DNA from: Opisthorchis felineus | Taxonomy: Eukaryota; Platyhelminthes; Trematoda; Opisthorchiida; Opisthorchiidae | Length of the DNA stretch: 64,000 bases | Assembly: GCA_004794785.1 (NCBI GenBank) | Contig: SJOL01007141.1 | Location: 1,094,285 to 1,158,284 of the forward strand | Direction: 5' to 3' | In this document: one piece after another, positions 35,791 to 47,205 of the stretch | Layout of the letters: the number at the start of each line of letters is the position of its first letter | How positions within the stretch are numbered: position 1 is the first letter of the stretch | Translations under genes and position numbers: made by a program | Notes under the pieces: generated by a model | What the model saw: only the letters and a program-made list of their open reading frames with translations | Database searches by the model: none | Told to the model about the DNA's origin: nothing

Positions 35791-36300
35791 AACAGAGGTC
35801 GAAAGGATTCACTTTTATAATAATTTACTCAAGAATTGATCGTATTGCCTAAAAGTCATCTCCCAATAAGACCACATCGTCTGCGTAGTCCAGGTCCTAG
35901 GCCCCGTCATCGATAGTTACGATATCTTACGTTTACTTGAATATTAAGGATGAAACTGAAAGAAGACGAGTAAATATGGCACCCTTGACGCGCACGGTGT
36001 GATGATGGGAACTAGTTATGCACCCGAGTGCAATTCCTTGTACGTTCGCACAACAAATCCAAATTATTAATGAATTTGTTCGATATCTTGTTTCGATCCA
36101 TCCAATACAAGGCCTCATTAATATCTAGAACAACTTCAGTGGTCTTGGTAGAACCGGCAGTTTTCTAATAGTTTTTTCCCTATGATGATTGAGTGACTCA
36201 TCAGCAATTGCTGTTTAAATCGGCTTGTTCCTAGCGAGCGGATTTCAAGGAGTGCAGGATGGATAGTATCTTCTGCACTGTTTGTATGTGGCCTATTCCT
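35790..36300 (-). mobile_element. Eroded RTE reverse transcriptase
   Basis: The minus strand near 35915-35870 encodes LDYADDVVLLGDDF, an intact YADD box in the context usual for RTE elements. Upstream (higher coordinates) frame-shifted pieces include ALYWMDRNKISNKFINN and RQGC, corresponding to LKAAFDSVDR…KFINL and RQGCPLSP of intact copies. The rest is too decayed to follow. It is distinct from the Penelope copies because of the LxYADDxxL context. Confidence 0.6.
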
Positions 36301-37202
36301 CTGTGACTGAGACGACCGGTTCTGTCATTCTTTTCAAAACCAAGGACTATACGTAACTTTGTCCACGATGCTTTTTAGATAAGCAGGGCTTCATCGCCAT
36401 TCTTAAATACTTCTGCAAGTAGTTCATCTTCATGAACTCCAATGTTCTTGATGGAGCCAGTGACAACAAGTGTTCAACAGTACCACCGTGCACAGCTGGT
36501 TTGCACTTGATGGAGGCACGTGCACTGAGAGACTACCGGGTTAGCAAAGCCTACACAAGAGCAATCTATAAACTGCGGTGGGGCACGAAACACGAACCTT
36601 CCTATCAGTTGTTGCGTTCCTTAACTGCTGAACCCTCTCCATCTGGTTCGAATGTTAAAGGGACTTAAAAGACAAAAAAACTATTCGTGTTGCAGCTTCT
36701 GTTAGTTATAGTGACGTTACGATGGTTTAACTGGGGCTCAAAATTTTCTTGAGATTTTACTATCGGTGTCCTATTAGGTTTGCGGATAGTTGTATGTAGT
36801 TTCATACTCTTTTATGGCTAGTCGGGTGCATTGAAACGAGCAAGCGGCCACCGTCACCGGTGCTCACCCCATCTCTTTGGCCCTTCTACTCCACCACACT
36901 TTTCTGGATTTCAGTAGACCTTTGCACAACTGACGTCGTACGGCTTTCATTTCCGAATCACCCTGGATCCATCCTTCATGAAAGTGATATCCTTGGCGTA
37001 CTTTCACGGCTGGACTATCCCCTATCCTTAATTTCACCACGTCAAAGAGCAAACTGAGTGGCTCCAGCAGTTGTCTGGGTGTCCAGCTGCTGAGCTATAA
37101 GCCGTTATTATAATTCGTCCTAACTATTTCGTTATCACAACCTTAACAAATCAACTTTATCCCTCCTCATTTGAGACTTCGTTCTGTAAGTGGAGCCACT
37201 CT

Positions 37203-37352
37203 TTACTGAAAAGCCGAGAAGCACTGTACAGCTGTTTCATCCTTATTAGGAATCATCAGCAGTGCACATCTCATGAAACCCCAAGGAATTTCGTACCTGC
37301 GACCTCCCTGCTAGAAGTTCGAACAACTAACCGGTCGCCCACGAGCGGCTGT
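37203..37352 (-). mobile_element. SINE-B, copy 2
   Basis: The reverse complement has the A-box-like GGGCGACCGGTTAGTTG and B-box-like GGTCGCAGGTACGAAAT. The shared body is GGGGTTTCATGAGATGTGCA, CTGCTGATGATTCC and CAGTGCTTCTCGGCTTTTCA. It is about 150 bases long and matches the copies at 27.1 and 53.6 kb in order and length. Confidence 0.7.
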
Positions 37353-38799
37353 AATCTTTCAATCACGGGAACTACATCACGTAGTCACTTGTTGACTGCC
37401 TCCTCTAGTGATGACTTCTCAGATGGATTTCACTCATCTTGTGAAATTATTCCTCCCCTGAGCTACCTATGGTAGTGTGAGGCGATTTGGTAATTTTCAT
37501 TAGAGATTTCGTCCTATCAAAGGAACGAGTCCATATGTATTTTGTTAGGTCAATGGATTCGATCCTACGGAGGTGCCTAGTGACGTTGGTGCAGACCGTG
37601 GCGTCTTCTGAGTTCAGGCAAGTGTTCCAATAGTAACGACGTGCTCCTTGCATTGATAACTCAGGGTAACGAGGTCGATCTGGACGCACGCGTGTGGGAG
37701 CCAAATCATGTGATGCTGTTTATGTTACCTGAAGACGACTCCAAGGAGCAACAGGCGGTGGTATGTGCACAAACTTAGCAGATGGTCCCAACTGTTGTCC
37801 CACCTACGCAATGAAGACCAGTAAGATGACATTACGAATCCAAATGGTCACCATGTGCATCCAGATCTGTCAACATTGTATCATCGGTGCCCGGCGTACG
37901 CTGAAGTTGGTCATGTAGTTGAAGCCGATAAAAGAAGAGAAGCCGATATAAAAGAAAGACAATGGCATTAGGTTCCCATGTGGCCTCCGCCTGTTCCACT
38001 AAATCTCTCCCGGAACCCCTACCTGCGAGAGCAGTCAATTGAGACCCATCGAATCGCACCGAATGTTATCACACCCATGCTCTTTTTCATTTTCGCTGAC
38101 TGCGGTTCCAGAGTTAGTGAGGAATCCAGGATCGTTTTCCTACGTGTCACTCAGGGTGTGCAGCAATACGCAATGTGAACTTCTACTAGTTCCGCTACTG
38201 TTCGGGCGTCTCTATTATCACTCGCGATTCGACCGTCCTACGTAAACTATTGTGGTAGTATCTTTCACGCACCATGTCCACAACAGTGACAGGCGCCGCC
38301 GAAGCATAACGCGCCGCATTTACGGCTAGCAAACTTTCTTCCTCTTAAGATTTCACCAAAGAAAGAGCAGATTTCGCCGAGTGAGATGAGTGTTCGCAGT
38401 TCCGTGGGAATATCTGCACTACCATAAGCCCGTACTTGATAGGGTGAGTACTGCATTGCCTTGCTTGTCTTGTCTCAGGACTACTCTTATCAACCGTGTT
38501 AGGTGATGAGGTTTCTGGTTATATAAGCTATCATTTGAATACACCGAGTGAGATCACTGCAGTTTCGATTGTACCAAGATGGAGCATTGTACTGATGTGA
38601 TGTTCTAGGTACGTCAACGTGACAAACAGAATAAATTTCTTATGCCTATGCGTTTAAACCTATGGGTTTTGTATTCTAACGTAGAGTTATTCCACCGTGG
38701 ACTGTACTTTTGGCTATGTGCGTCATCCGGTGAGGCATGCATTTATATTTGACAAGCGAACTCACAAAGTAGGGTTATCGGTTGTGTATCAGGAACTTC

Positions 38800-38950
38800 A
38801 GTCATCAAAAACATCCAGCGACATCAACTGAGATGGCTCGGCCGTGTAGTACACATGCCTAGACATCGTCTGCGGAGACGAGCGCTGTTCTCCGAGCTTC
38901 CTTCAGAATGGCGTTAACCGCGTAGTGGACAACGTGCTGCTTAGCAGAAG
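38800..38950 (+). mobile_element. RTE C-terminal fragment
   Basis: The plus strand at about 38812-38919 encodes IKNIQRHQLRWLGRVVHMPR then HRLRRRALFSELPSEWR followed by a stop. This is the conserved LRWLGHVLRMPxHRLPxRALFS segment of RTE proteins. Nothing of the element is readable on either side. Confidence 0.7.
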
Positions 38951-40810
38951 GATGTGAAAGATAAGCATACCTTGATGTCTAATCCACTTCTGATGACATA
39001 AATCTCGACGAATTGAGTTGTAAACTCACAAAAGCCTTCTCTTCTTTCCTGTGAGTTTTGGCGTCATTGTCGTTTAGTCCTACCGGCTGGGGGGCAGTTT
39101 GCGCCTTATTGCAGTGTGACTGCTGCCATTGTAAAGAAGTTGGAATACGACTGCTTGCATTCTTTAATCGATATTTAATCATCATTGCACAAAGTTGCAG
39201 TGAAAGCCACGTAATTGCTACTCCATAAAACGGCATATTGTGATGCGTTGATCGACTGATTGACAGATCGATACAACCTCACCAGTTGGTCCAGCTCAGT
39301 CATGTGCTGTCTATGTCCGAAGGCCGTTTAGATAGATCCTTGTTTACTTTATCAGGATTTAAGACGCAATATATTACCTTTGGGTGCTAGACTTCTTTAT
39401 TGTGCGACTTTACGTTCAACATAAACATTTTATCTTGGATGAATGTCAACCGTCTATGACATGAATGCTGGGTATCACGTTTTTGACATCGAATTGCGTA
39501 TGTTGTATGTTTCAGTAAAACGTAGTATGTCAATTTTTTCAACTCTTATGACAGTTTCCCAAACAATGTGACTTAAAATCTTCACCACCTTCAGTGTGGC
39601 CCACATTCGGGATTCAACATGCACAATTTATTTTTCACTCGTTATCTGTCAAATTTTCTGATTGGTATCAGCACTTCCGCTGGATGTGAAGTTAACTTTC
39701 TCCTAGCATCTCGCATGCGTACCTGATGAACAGGATTATATGCGCTCCCGGGCCATGTTTTTAATACTTTTTTTTTCCAGAGTATTGAAACACCGACGTG
39801 TGGAAGTCTTCACTCGTCTGAGCAGTCCTTTTCCATAGTTTACGTATCCTTGCTCCGGAAGATTTCAAGCTTTGCCATAGGGTTTATTCAGTTGTACGGA
39901 ATATTGGCAATGATCTCGTGGTGGACCAAATGCGATGCGATTGGGTACACCTGGAGGTTGGGAATCTGACAACGTCCAAACTTCCGTGATTTGAGTCCTC
40001 TTTCACTTTGTCAGTTGCTCCCGTATAAGCTTAGGGGACCTCTCGTGTTTCCTGCCGTTGACATGGGATCTGTGTGCCGGAGAAACACCATAGACGAACC
40101 ACCTCAAGAGCTAGTCACAAAGTCATTTTTTCAGGAGAGAAGTCTCTCCACAGGGGATATCTAACAAACTGAAAGTGGTTTCTTCAATTTTGTCAATGAA
40201 ACAGTTGTACTTGAGTTTAAACTACCAGCCACGAATAAAAATCAGCTCTGCTCCTCTCTGGTAAACTCATATCTTAAGACTTCATCCAATACTTTGGGTC
40301 CCTTAGTATCCTGGTAATTCAAATCAACCTAAATGAACAGTCAATATTAACACCTGTCCACTTATCGCCTCGCTGTGTCAACTACAGACGTCACTTCCGA
40401 CAGAAGCCTTTTTTGTGAGTTGGACCACAGGTTCCGCCACACCGCTTTCCCAAGTTCCATTTGAATCACTACCCAGTACCTTATCCTAATCTAAGACCAC
40501 GTAGAGTTTTACACTCACCAACCTTTACGGTCATCTGATACTTACTTTTCCCGCTTTGTCTGATGCAGCTTCCTGTTTTTCCGCCACTTGTCACCCTTTT
40601 CATCACATGGACATGGGGATCAGACTCTCCGACGCTGTAGGATTGTGCTGAAGTTCAAATGGTTGCGTTCAACAAGATCATTGCTCTGGGCAGCCAGGAG
40701 ATAAGGCTAAAATTCCTACCAATTACTGACAAATAGCAGTTGGTCAGTTGAATGTTTCCCATTGATTGGGTTCGAGCATGAAGACATTCTCGTCATTTTC
40801 TATAGAGGAA

Positions 40811-40910
40811 AATTTTGGTAGCTCAGATAGCGTGGATGGTCGTTGGCTTGTTGGCCGGACCGGGCAAACATTTCATCACCAATCGAGGTAACATAATCAT
40901 TGCCTTGTTA
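40811..40910 (-). repeat. Hammerhead-like Penelope arm, single copy
   Basis: Plus strand TTTTGGTAGCTCAGATAGCG, then TGGATGGTCGTTGGCTTGTT, then CATTTCATCACCAATCGAGG and TAACATAATCATTG. It matches the left arms at 32.67 and 41.24 kb. The GTCACC/GGTGAC hairpin is present in altered form (TCACC…GGTAAC in plus-strand reading). No partner arm was found within 300 bases. Confidence 0.5.
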
Positions 40911-41224
40911 GGGAGCGTAGTGGTGCGTAGCGATGGTTTGATGGTTGTGCACAACCACCATCTGCAGCTGATGGTGGTGAAACAATGGATGTTTGGTGCT
41001 TCCGTCGGTTTCAATAATGTCTGATCTCTAACTTCCACCGAATGCAACCCCAGTAGGGTAACTTGGGAAGTACGTCGAGTATAATGCTGAATTCCTGGCA
41101 CCCATCTTGGGACTTATGGAAGGCGATTAGTACACTAGAAATACTGGCTGGTGAACTCGATCCGAATAAGGCATAAAGCTGTCGGATTGCAAACCCTTCA
41201 CTTCGTGAGACAGATCCGTTCACT

Positions 41225-41440
41225 GAACAGAATATTGGTAGCTCAACGTGTGATGATACATGTTGTTTTGTTCACTGAGTTGGGCAATTCGTTTGGAAAC
41301 GTTTCATCACCACTCGATATGACAATATCACTGCGTTGAGGTCAGAAGTGCCTTCCAATCTCAACGCACGTCTACACACTGATGATGAAACGTTTGCAAC
41401 CAAATTACCCAGCTTGGCGAACAAACCAAAAGTCAGATCC
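41225..41440. repeat. Inverted pair of hammerhead-like arms
   Basis: The left arm (41233-41345) contains GTTCACTGAGTTGGGCAATT, GGAAACGTTTCATCACC and a CTGCGTTGAG end. The right arm (41360-41435) is its reverse complement: CTCAACGCA, then CACTGATGATGAAACG, then TTTGCAACCAAATTACCCAG and TTGGCGAACAAACC. In the right arm the stem II hairpin has been lost, so CTGATGA runs directly into GAAA. The pair could form a hairpin of about 75-base arms with a short loop. Confidence 0.6.
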
Positions 41441-42202
41441 GTCCATCCTCTCATCTAGCCAATAGGAATTTGAGTTACAAACTTATGAAGTGAATGCGTC
41501 CTTTTTATTTCTGTGGCTTGTCTCAATACAGTGAATTCCAGCCTATTCATCACTCACAGCCAATAGGTGACGAATTAAACGAAGTTCCTCGTATCCCTAG
41601 TGATCACGTACCGAGCAAACTTGGAACCTGGAAGTCCGACAGGACCGCCATCAGGTTCTATTTGTGATTCGGATACGATAACTTCAGTTTTCACACTTTC
41701 CTTTATCTTGCTGCTCTCGCCGGGTTGTTCACACGTACAGTATTTGCTGAAATAGCTACCTTCATTTAATGTGGCGGATTTATATCATAGAATGAGAGAT
41801 TGCGAAATTTTCGGAATGTGGAATGTTGCTTCTTCTTGCTTGTTTCCAAACTTAACTGTGCGACACTAACAAATTGGTCAACAACGTGGTTTCCACAGCG
41901 TAATACACCTTTTGTGGTAATCACCTATTTCTTGTCTACCAGTGACGCAACTACCTTCGTTTTACTCAATTAATTAGACTGATACGTAATTTACTTGATT
42001 CGGTAATATTGCTTATAATTAAGAAACAATTCCATATGATGCTAATAACAGGTTGATGGCTCACTGACACTGTAAAATCCGATTCAAAATCCTTTTTTCC
42101 TCGTCATTCACTTGCACACTGTTTACCACACTGATCATTTTCATTGTGTGATAGATGTTTGTCGCGTTCCTTTTCGCTCTCTTGCATTGCTTTCCTTTTT
42201 AG

Positions 42203-42309
42203 TTTTCTGTCTGCTCTGGATCATACTCAGGCGGACTTGCTCGATCACACCCTGCTGGATTTCGTTCATCCGGATGATTTGGAGTCTGTGGCTGACGCAC
42301 TCAATTCTC
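42203..42309 (+). CDS. PAS-B core exon with HPDD motif
   Basis: This 107-base exon enters in phase 2 after TTTCCTTTTTAG and leaves in phase 1 at GTGAGT. It encodes FLSALDHTQADLLDHTLLDF followed by VHPDDLESVADALNS. This is a clear PAS signature: helix, the xxDLLxxxLLDFVHPDD stretch, then the helix with xxLxxxL. The HPDD motif and length fit the centre of a PAS domain. Joined to the preceding exon (KFVGVQPS) and the following one (RLRSKSGAYRWARF), it forms a nearly complete PAS-B of about 85 residues before another insertion. This is one of the two most diagnostic exons of the gene. Confidence 0.77.
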
Positions 42310-42554
42310 GTGAGTGTTTAACAGGATTTCCTTTGCATTTACTACAGTGAAAGAGGGCACGCTGTTGGGGCCGGGGAAAATTCCTTGGAAGGATGAGTTC
42401 GAGCTAATCCTTGAAACATCAAGCACATCACGCTCATGTGCTAGAAAAACAGAAAGTTTTACGGAACAGTCAGTCTCCTAATGGCTGTGAAAGGATGATA
42501 GGTACCCCTTCATAGCGGACATAATTCTTTCACTATGCAGTATATGGATATGTG

Positions 42555-43360
42555 TCGAAATATTGGTAGCTCGGCTGAGTTTATTGGTTGTTGATCAGGT
42601 GGCTATTGATCTGTTCGCCGAGCTTGAAATTCACTTGCAAGCATTTCGTTACCACACGAGGAGACATCACCAATGCGCAATTCGCTGGGTGCTTCCTGTT
42701 TGCCCGCGTGCGTTTAATTTGGTACTTTGATCTACTGACCGGGAACTTTCTCCAATCAGGTTGGTGTGTCCAGCTGAATCGAAATTGACCACATTTATCA
42801 ACCACTAAGAGCAGGGGAATGCCAGAACTACAGAGCTGTAAACTGCACAATAGGCCAAACTCACAGAAGAGTCAGGAAAGCCCGACTCAAACTGACACAT
42901 CAGTCTAATTGGAGGAAGTGCCCGGTCAGTAAATCAAAGTACCAAATTAACCGACGGATGCAGGGACACCAGTCGTTATAGAGGAGACAATAGGGCGGTG
43001 CATCCAAATGACCAATCTCGAGGAGGTCAGCCGCAACGCAGTGCAAATTGAGAAGGGGCCAATAGAAGCGAGGGAAGAAACTACTACTAGAGGGTATTGG
43101 GATAACCAATCTACTCAACAGAATGCGGACTACAACGCAACAACAAGCGGACCAACAATGTTACGACAACGCTGCCTACCAATTTGCAAATCACGTTAAC
43201 AGATAACAGATAACCTTCAAATGTTATATAAATGCATGCAGGCAAAGAGGAAGTACCCACCCAACTGCGCACTGGTAATGTCTCCTCTGATGGTGACGAA
43301 ACATATTTGAGTCAATTGTCAGGCTCGGCGAACAGATCAACACCTGCCCAATAACCACTA
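42555..43360. repeat. Two opposed Penelope-type 3' tails forming nested inverted repeats
   Basis: Outer arms: 42587-42685 (GTTGTTGATCAGGTGGC…GATCTGTTCGCCGAGCTTG…CATTTCGTTACCAC) and 43262-43350 as reverse complement (CTGCGCACTGGTAATGTCTC…GGTGACGAAACAT…GGCTCGGCGAACAGATCAAC). Inner arms: 42706-42772 (CGTTTAATTTGGTACTTTGA, TCTACTGACCGGG) and 42896-42960 (GTGCCCGGTCAGTAAATCAA, AGTACCAAATTAACCGACGG). About 120 bases separate the inner arms. The right half has about 300 additional bases. This is read as two Penelope tails inserted or duplicated in opposite orientation inside the large intron. Confidence 0.6.
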
Positions 43361-43868
43361 TGCACTGTATATTTTGTGTCTTGAAAATAATGACCAGAGA
43401 GACGGTTCAAAACTTCATCGTATAGCACTCGGTTACTACCCTAGGAACGATCGGTTATTACGTGTTCCGAACACGTGATTAAGAACCAACTAATATGGTG
43501 TATTGGTAGCTATTGATGTTACGGTGCCTTTGTCTTCATCGACTTATAAATAAATGGGTGTTTTTTCACCAGTTGTCTTCATAATACAGCCTGTGTTCAT
43601 AGGAACTCATTTACGGATAAACATACGTCTAAAAAAAAGAGAAAGCAAGACTGTTCGCAAATAAGTTCGCCAGCAGTTCAAAATTATTTGGTACACCGCG
43701 GTGTATGGAAAATCTCCCACCATTATAGTAAGAAGAATGGTCTTCCAGGTTCAGTTTCCGCACTCAGCGTAATTACTTGATAATTTTGCACATTAACATC
43801 ACAGTCCGGCGATATTGAACACGGTGCACGGCGGCGTATTACACATTGTTTGTGGTTTAAGTAACAGT

Positions 43869-44050
43869 TGTTCAGCTGTAATACCCTTTCGGTGCCTGGC
43901 TGCCGTGCCCCCCGACAGCAGTACGGGGACTGAGGTGCTGCAAGATTGCTGAAGCCTAGACGGGAGCAGTTGATGTGCTGCGGTTGGGTTCGAACTACAG
44001 GCCTTCTGGTCAGTAGGTATTCGCCGTAAATACTGAGCTATCTTGAGCTG
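43869..44050 (-). mobile_element. SINE-A, copy 2
   Basis: The plus strand reads TTCAGCTGTAATACCCTTTC GGTGCC, later CTAGACGGGAGCAG, GGTTGGGTTCGAACTACAGG and CTTCTGGTCAGTA, ending AGCTATCTTGAGCT. The reverse complement has the tRNA-like A and B boxes of the family. It is nearly full length, about 180 bases. Confidence 0.7.
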
Positions 44051-44299
44051 TGTTTATGGATTGTGCTGTCAATATCTGGAGTACGCACTGTGTTGTAGAC
44101 TATAGAAACCCTAAATTAGCGTGAAAATGAAGGTCGGTTGTATGCAGAATGAAAGTCGTTTCCATTCGGTTGACTGTTCGATTGCCCGAACAGTAGTTAA
44201 AGTCTCGGTCGCTTGAGAGAACAGTCATAAATCTCCGATCCCGTAGGCGGTTCCACGTTCACCGTCCTGGGTTCCACGTCACCTGTGGGATCCAGATGA

Positions 44300-45115
44300 G
44301 TTCCAGCTGGTGGTCATGACAATTGTTGTTCGAAGTATTCGGCCCACCGATCGAGGCGTTCTTCCCTATTCAAGATGATCCTTGATGATTTCGCTCACAG
44401 GTGGTTTCCGGGTACCAGTCGCACGGATCAACTGAAATAATCTTCGGGCATTACCGGCTTTCTGGACCTTTTCCATTTCCTAGGATTTACGTGTCTACCG
44501 GTCCGTGTCCCGGTCAGCTCGCACGCTCACTTTCAACTTGAGGTCCGATGATTCGTCGCGTCAAGTTATGTTCGGGACCGCCTCGGTTATTTCTCCGAGA
44601 TTTAAGCAGTGCCACTGTTCCGTCTGATAACCGGTGCCTGAGTACGCCTGGTAGCGCCGTGCCACAGGTCAGACTTCCAGCACTATGCAAAGAGTTGGCG
44701 ATCTCTTCCCAGGATGAGTTCGCATCTGATGGTGGAGCATTTGGAAGAGATTCTAGGAGACGATTCTGGTAAATTCGTCTAACATCCGAATCTACCGGAC
44801 TTTCAGTTGCCAAGCCATTTGTCTGTACCTTTTGCGGCCCTGGAAAACGAACGGAGAAGCGACTCCGGACGATGCTTAGTCGAAATCCACAAATGTGTTC
44901 CAAAACGACCGACAGTCAGTTATTGATCCGCGCCATCGGTAACTGATGGCTATGTGATCAATTTTATTTCGTAGCCGGCACGCTTTTGGAGGACATCATG
45001 TGACAAGACGACTTTAACTATTTCGGAAGTTAGTACTGTACAAAAACAGCACGTAGTCAGCACATAGCTGAAGCAGTCGTTCACCATTGTCCAATCCATG
45101 TCGACCACCTACTCC
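44300..45115 (-). mobile_element. RTE endonuclease and linker fragment
   Basis: Minus strand from 45110: GLDNGERLLQLCADYVLFLY in corrected frame, then ATWCPPKACRLRNKIDHIAI, SYRWRGSITDCRSFWNTFVD, and the linker (44772-44548) with VRRIYQNRLLESLPNAPPSD and GTALPGVLRHRLSDGTVALL. It ends near the RAD(R)ESW region. It covers the second half of the endonuclease and the spacer before RT, with several stops. The RT part is missing. Its sequence is clearly distinct from the 18-20 and 62-64 kb copies, so it belongs to another RTE subfamily. Confidence 0.65.
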
Positions 45116-45117
45116 AG

Positions 45118-45235
45118 TCTCACACCTGACTTAGTGTTTGGAGGTGTAGGCATCTCGGAATGCCTAAATTAGGTTATCGGTGGATCCTTTCCTCCCTCAC
45201 CCTTTTTTCATTTTAAGGCTTTAAGGGTAGTTAAG
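45118..45235 (+). mobile_element. Possible RTE 3' UTR remnant, plus strand
   Basis: CTGACTTAGTGTTTGGAGGT GTAGGCA and the following C/T-rich ATCCTTTCCTCCCTCACCCT resemble the 3' UTR after the tail at 23096-23180 (CTGACTGAGTGTTGGAGTTG, then CCTCCTCCCTCCCCC). It directly abuts the minus-strand endonuclease fragment. Short and without coding sequence. Confidence 0.4.
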
Positions 45236-46337
45236 TGATTTTTTGGCCGTACGGCAGTGAAGCCTCTGTATCAATAGTGATTTTACTGTCTATAGTGATG
45301 ACAGTGCTAGTTCCAGCTCCGGGATCTCTCACACAGTAGTTTGATCAACCTACAGCCGCGGCTTCAGCACAAGGTTGGAAATGAGTATAGTTTGTTAAAA
45401 GTAGCCAGTGCACAGCAACCAGACCACTTCTCTTATTGATTCTCTACCGTCTGACCCACGCAAGATAATTAGCCGGTTTCCTGAATGTTGGCAATTGTCC
45501 AAGGCTGTCAGCCAATGGTGAATGTCGTTGACACTGATTCTCATCTGATTCGACTATCGTAAGCCTTATTGTCAAGCAGCCGACGTCAACTTCGTCCCCG
45601 AAAAATACTACTGAGCTATTGCAAGCTGTGTTGTTTGTTGTGCTTGCCTGATTGTGAAATTCTTTTACTCTTGGCTTCATTGAGGATAATCCACGGTGAC
45701 CAAATGCCTCAGGAACCCGAGTTTTGTTGCTTCGTCTCATTTCTCAGCCTTGGTGCCTTTACTCCTTGTTGTGATAAAATTACATATTCCAAAAGGTTGT
45801 TTCTTGGTTGACCCGATCCGAACTATCAGTCTAACCAGTTGAGATTCAGAAATTCACGCAGTTACTATGGAACAGTCAGTGTGATAGCCCTAAATGGTAA
45901 ATCTAAATCCGTCGCACAGAATGTTGCTGATTCAGGTTATTTGCTGGCCTTGGCAGTCGGTTTCTAAAGCCTTTTAATGCTTGTTGGATAGCTCGTACGC
46001 CGGAATCCGAAATCCCCAAGCCATCCTTTTCACTATAATATCTATACACAGAAAGGTGCACGTTGCTCATTAGTTATTCACAGTGGTCAATCGATATCAT
46101 CAGCTATTCAACAGATCCGTCGACAAATTTCACCGTCTTACTTCATGAGCATTTCATTCGGCAACTCTATGGTATACTACTCGCTATGTGCATAATTACG
46201 CCCAGCCTTCTCTTGTCGAGTGCACGTGTGTATCGTTTAACTATCGGTTTCTTTGCTCTTCCTGAATTTTGCCACTGTTTTATTTACCACAGTCTGCTTT
46301 TCCGAATCCGGGATTCCTCAATCAGGAGCCGCTATTT

Positions 46338-46535
46338 TGAGCTCGTGATGGCTTAGCGGTTAAGGCGCGGTCTTACTGACCGGAAGGTTCGTGTTTCGAA
46401 CCCAACCTCAGCATTTTGACTGTTCCTGTCCAGACTTGGGCAAATTGGCACTATCTCATCCGTCGTACTTCCTTCGGGTGGCATGATAGCTAGACACCGA
46501 AAAGTTTTCAAAGCTGAACGATTTTTCGATTTGTT
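46338..46535 (+). mobile_element. SINE-A, copy 3 (best preserved)
   Basis: GAGCTCGTGATGGCTTAGCG opens the tRNA-like head. The A box is TGGCTTAGCGGTTAAGGC at about 46349-46366 and the B box is GGTTCGTGTTTCGAACC at about 46384-46400. The body is CAGACTTGGGCAAATTGGCA, CTTCCTTCGGGTGGCATGAT and ACACCGAAAAGTTTTCAAAG, then CTGAACGATTTTT. The GCTTAGCGGTTAAG head suggests descent from a tRNA with a GCTxAGCGGTTAAG D-arm. Sense relative to the surrounding gene. Confidence 0.8.
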
Positions 46536-46839
46536 CAGACTTTGAGGTAGCCGTCGGACTGGGGTGTTACAATGATGTCGCGAGCCACACTGTCTTCGTA
46601 CTTTGCTAGGAGACAGATGAAGAGGATGTCCTTAGGAAAAGAAGACTAGAAATTCAGTGATGGTCAACACAAATCGCAATGTGGAAACGAAATTGGCTTT
46701 CCAAGTCACCTGTTGCGCCTACCACAGTTTCGTTCACCGATGATTTGGGGAGGTGGGGTAGGTAACTGCGCATTGTAGGCGGGAGCTGATAAATTCGTGA
46801 GTAAATATAGGACTATCAATGGACTGTCAAGTGGGGGGA

Positions 46840-47205
46840 TTGGAAGGGACCTATGCATTGAAGGCAATAGCTTGGATGCACGAGCGCCATTGAGGGCGCG
46901 ACTGGACCATGTCTGACAATGTTTCTAACCATTGATGTGGCTCGTCTCGGGGTTCCCATCCAGGAAGACGGCAATGACCAGTGCAGCTGAGTTTGCTGGT
47001 AATGGCTTTTATACTTCGCTGCCAAGTCATTGTTTGACCTTCTCTGGCTCGTTTCCACCCTTCACGTGGTTGTGCGAAAAGAACCCTTCGAGGAAGTCGG
47101 TCGCCTACTATTACGAAGAAACCAAATAAGGTGGTTGGCAATTGATAGTCAGCTTTCTTCCTAGATTTACGTGCTCCCAAGGTACATCGCGGGTTTTCGC
47201 AACGC
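46840..47205 (-). mobile_element. RTE C-terminal fragment
   Basis: The minus-strand frame (47125 to 46851) encodes GDRLPRRVLFAQPREGWKRA, REGQTMTWQRSIKAITSKLS, GHCRLPGWEPRDEPHQWLET and LSDMVQSRPQWRSCIQAI. This is an uninterrupted 90-residue RTE tail with the conserved LPGWxPRDxxxxWLETLxDM block. The remainder of the element is absent, so it is truncated on the 5' side just before the LRWLGHVLRM block. Confidence 0.75.

Larger units (their letters stand above)
28945..42202 (+). other. 13.3-kb intron packed with Penelope, RTE and SINE sequences
   Basis: The flanking exons keep frame in phase 2 and together build one PAS fold, so the interval is read as one intron. It holds two Penelope-like copies (30.2-34.4 kb), hammerhead-like arms (29.7, 32.7, 40.8, 41.3 kb), decayed RTE reverse transcriptase (35.8-36.3 kb), a SINE-B (37.2 kb) and an RTE tail (38.8 kb). 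Nothing recognisable was seen at 28945-29720, 34430-35790, 36310-37200, 37353-38790, 38950-40810 and 41445-42202. A small exon hidden here cannot be excluded. Confidence 0.45.
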
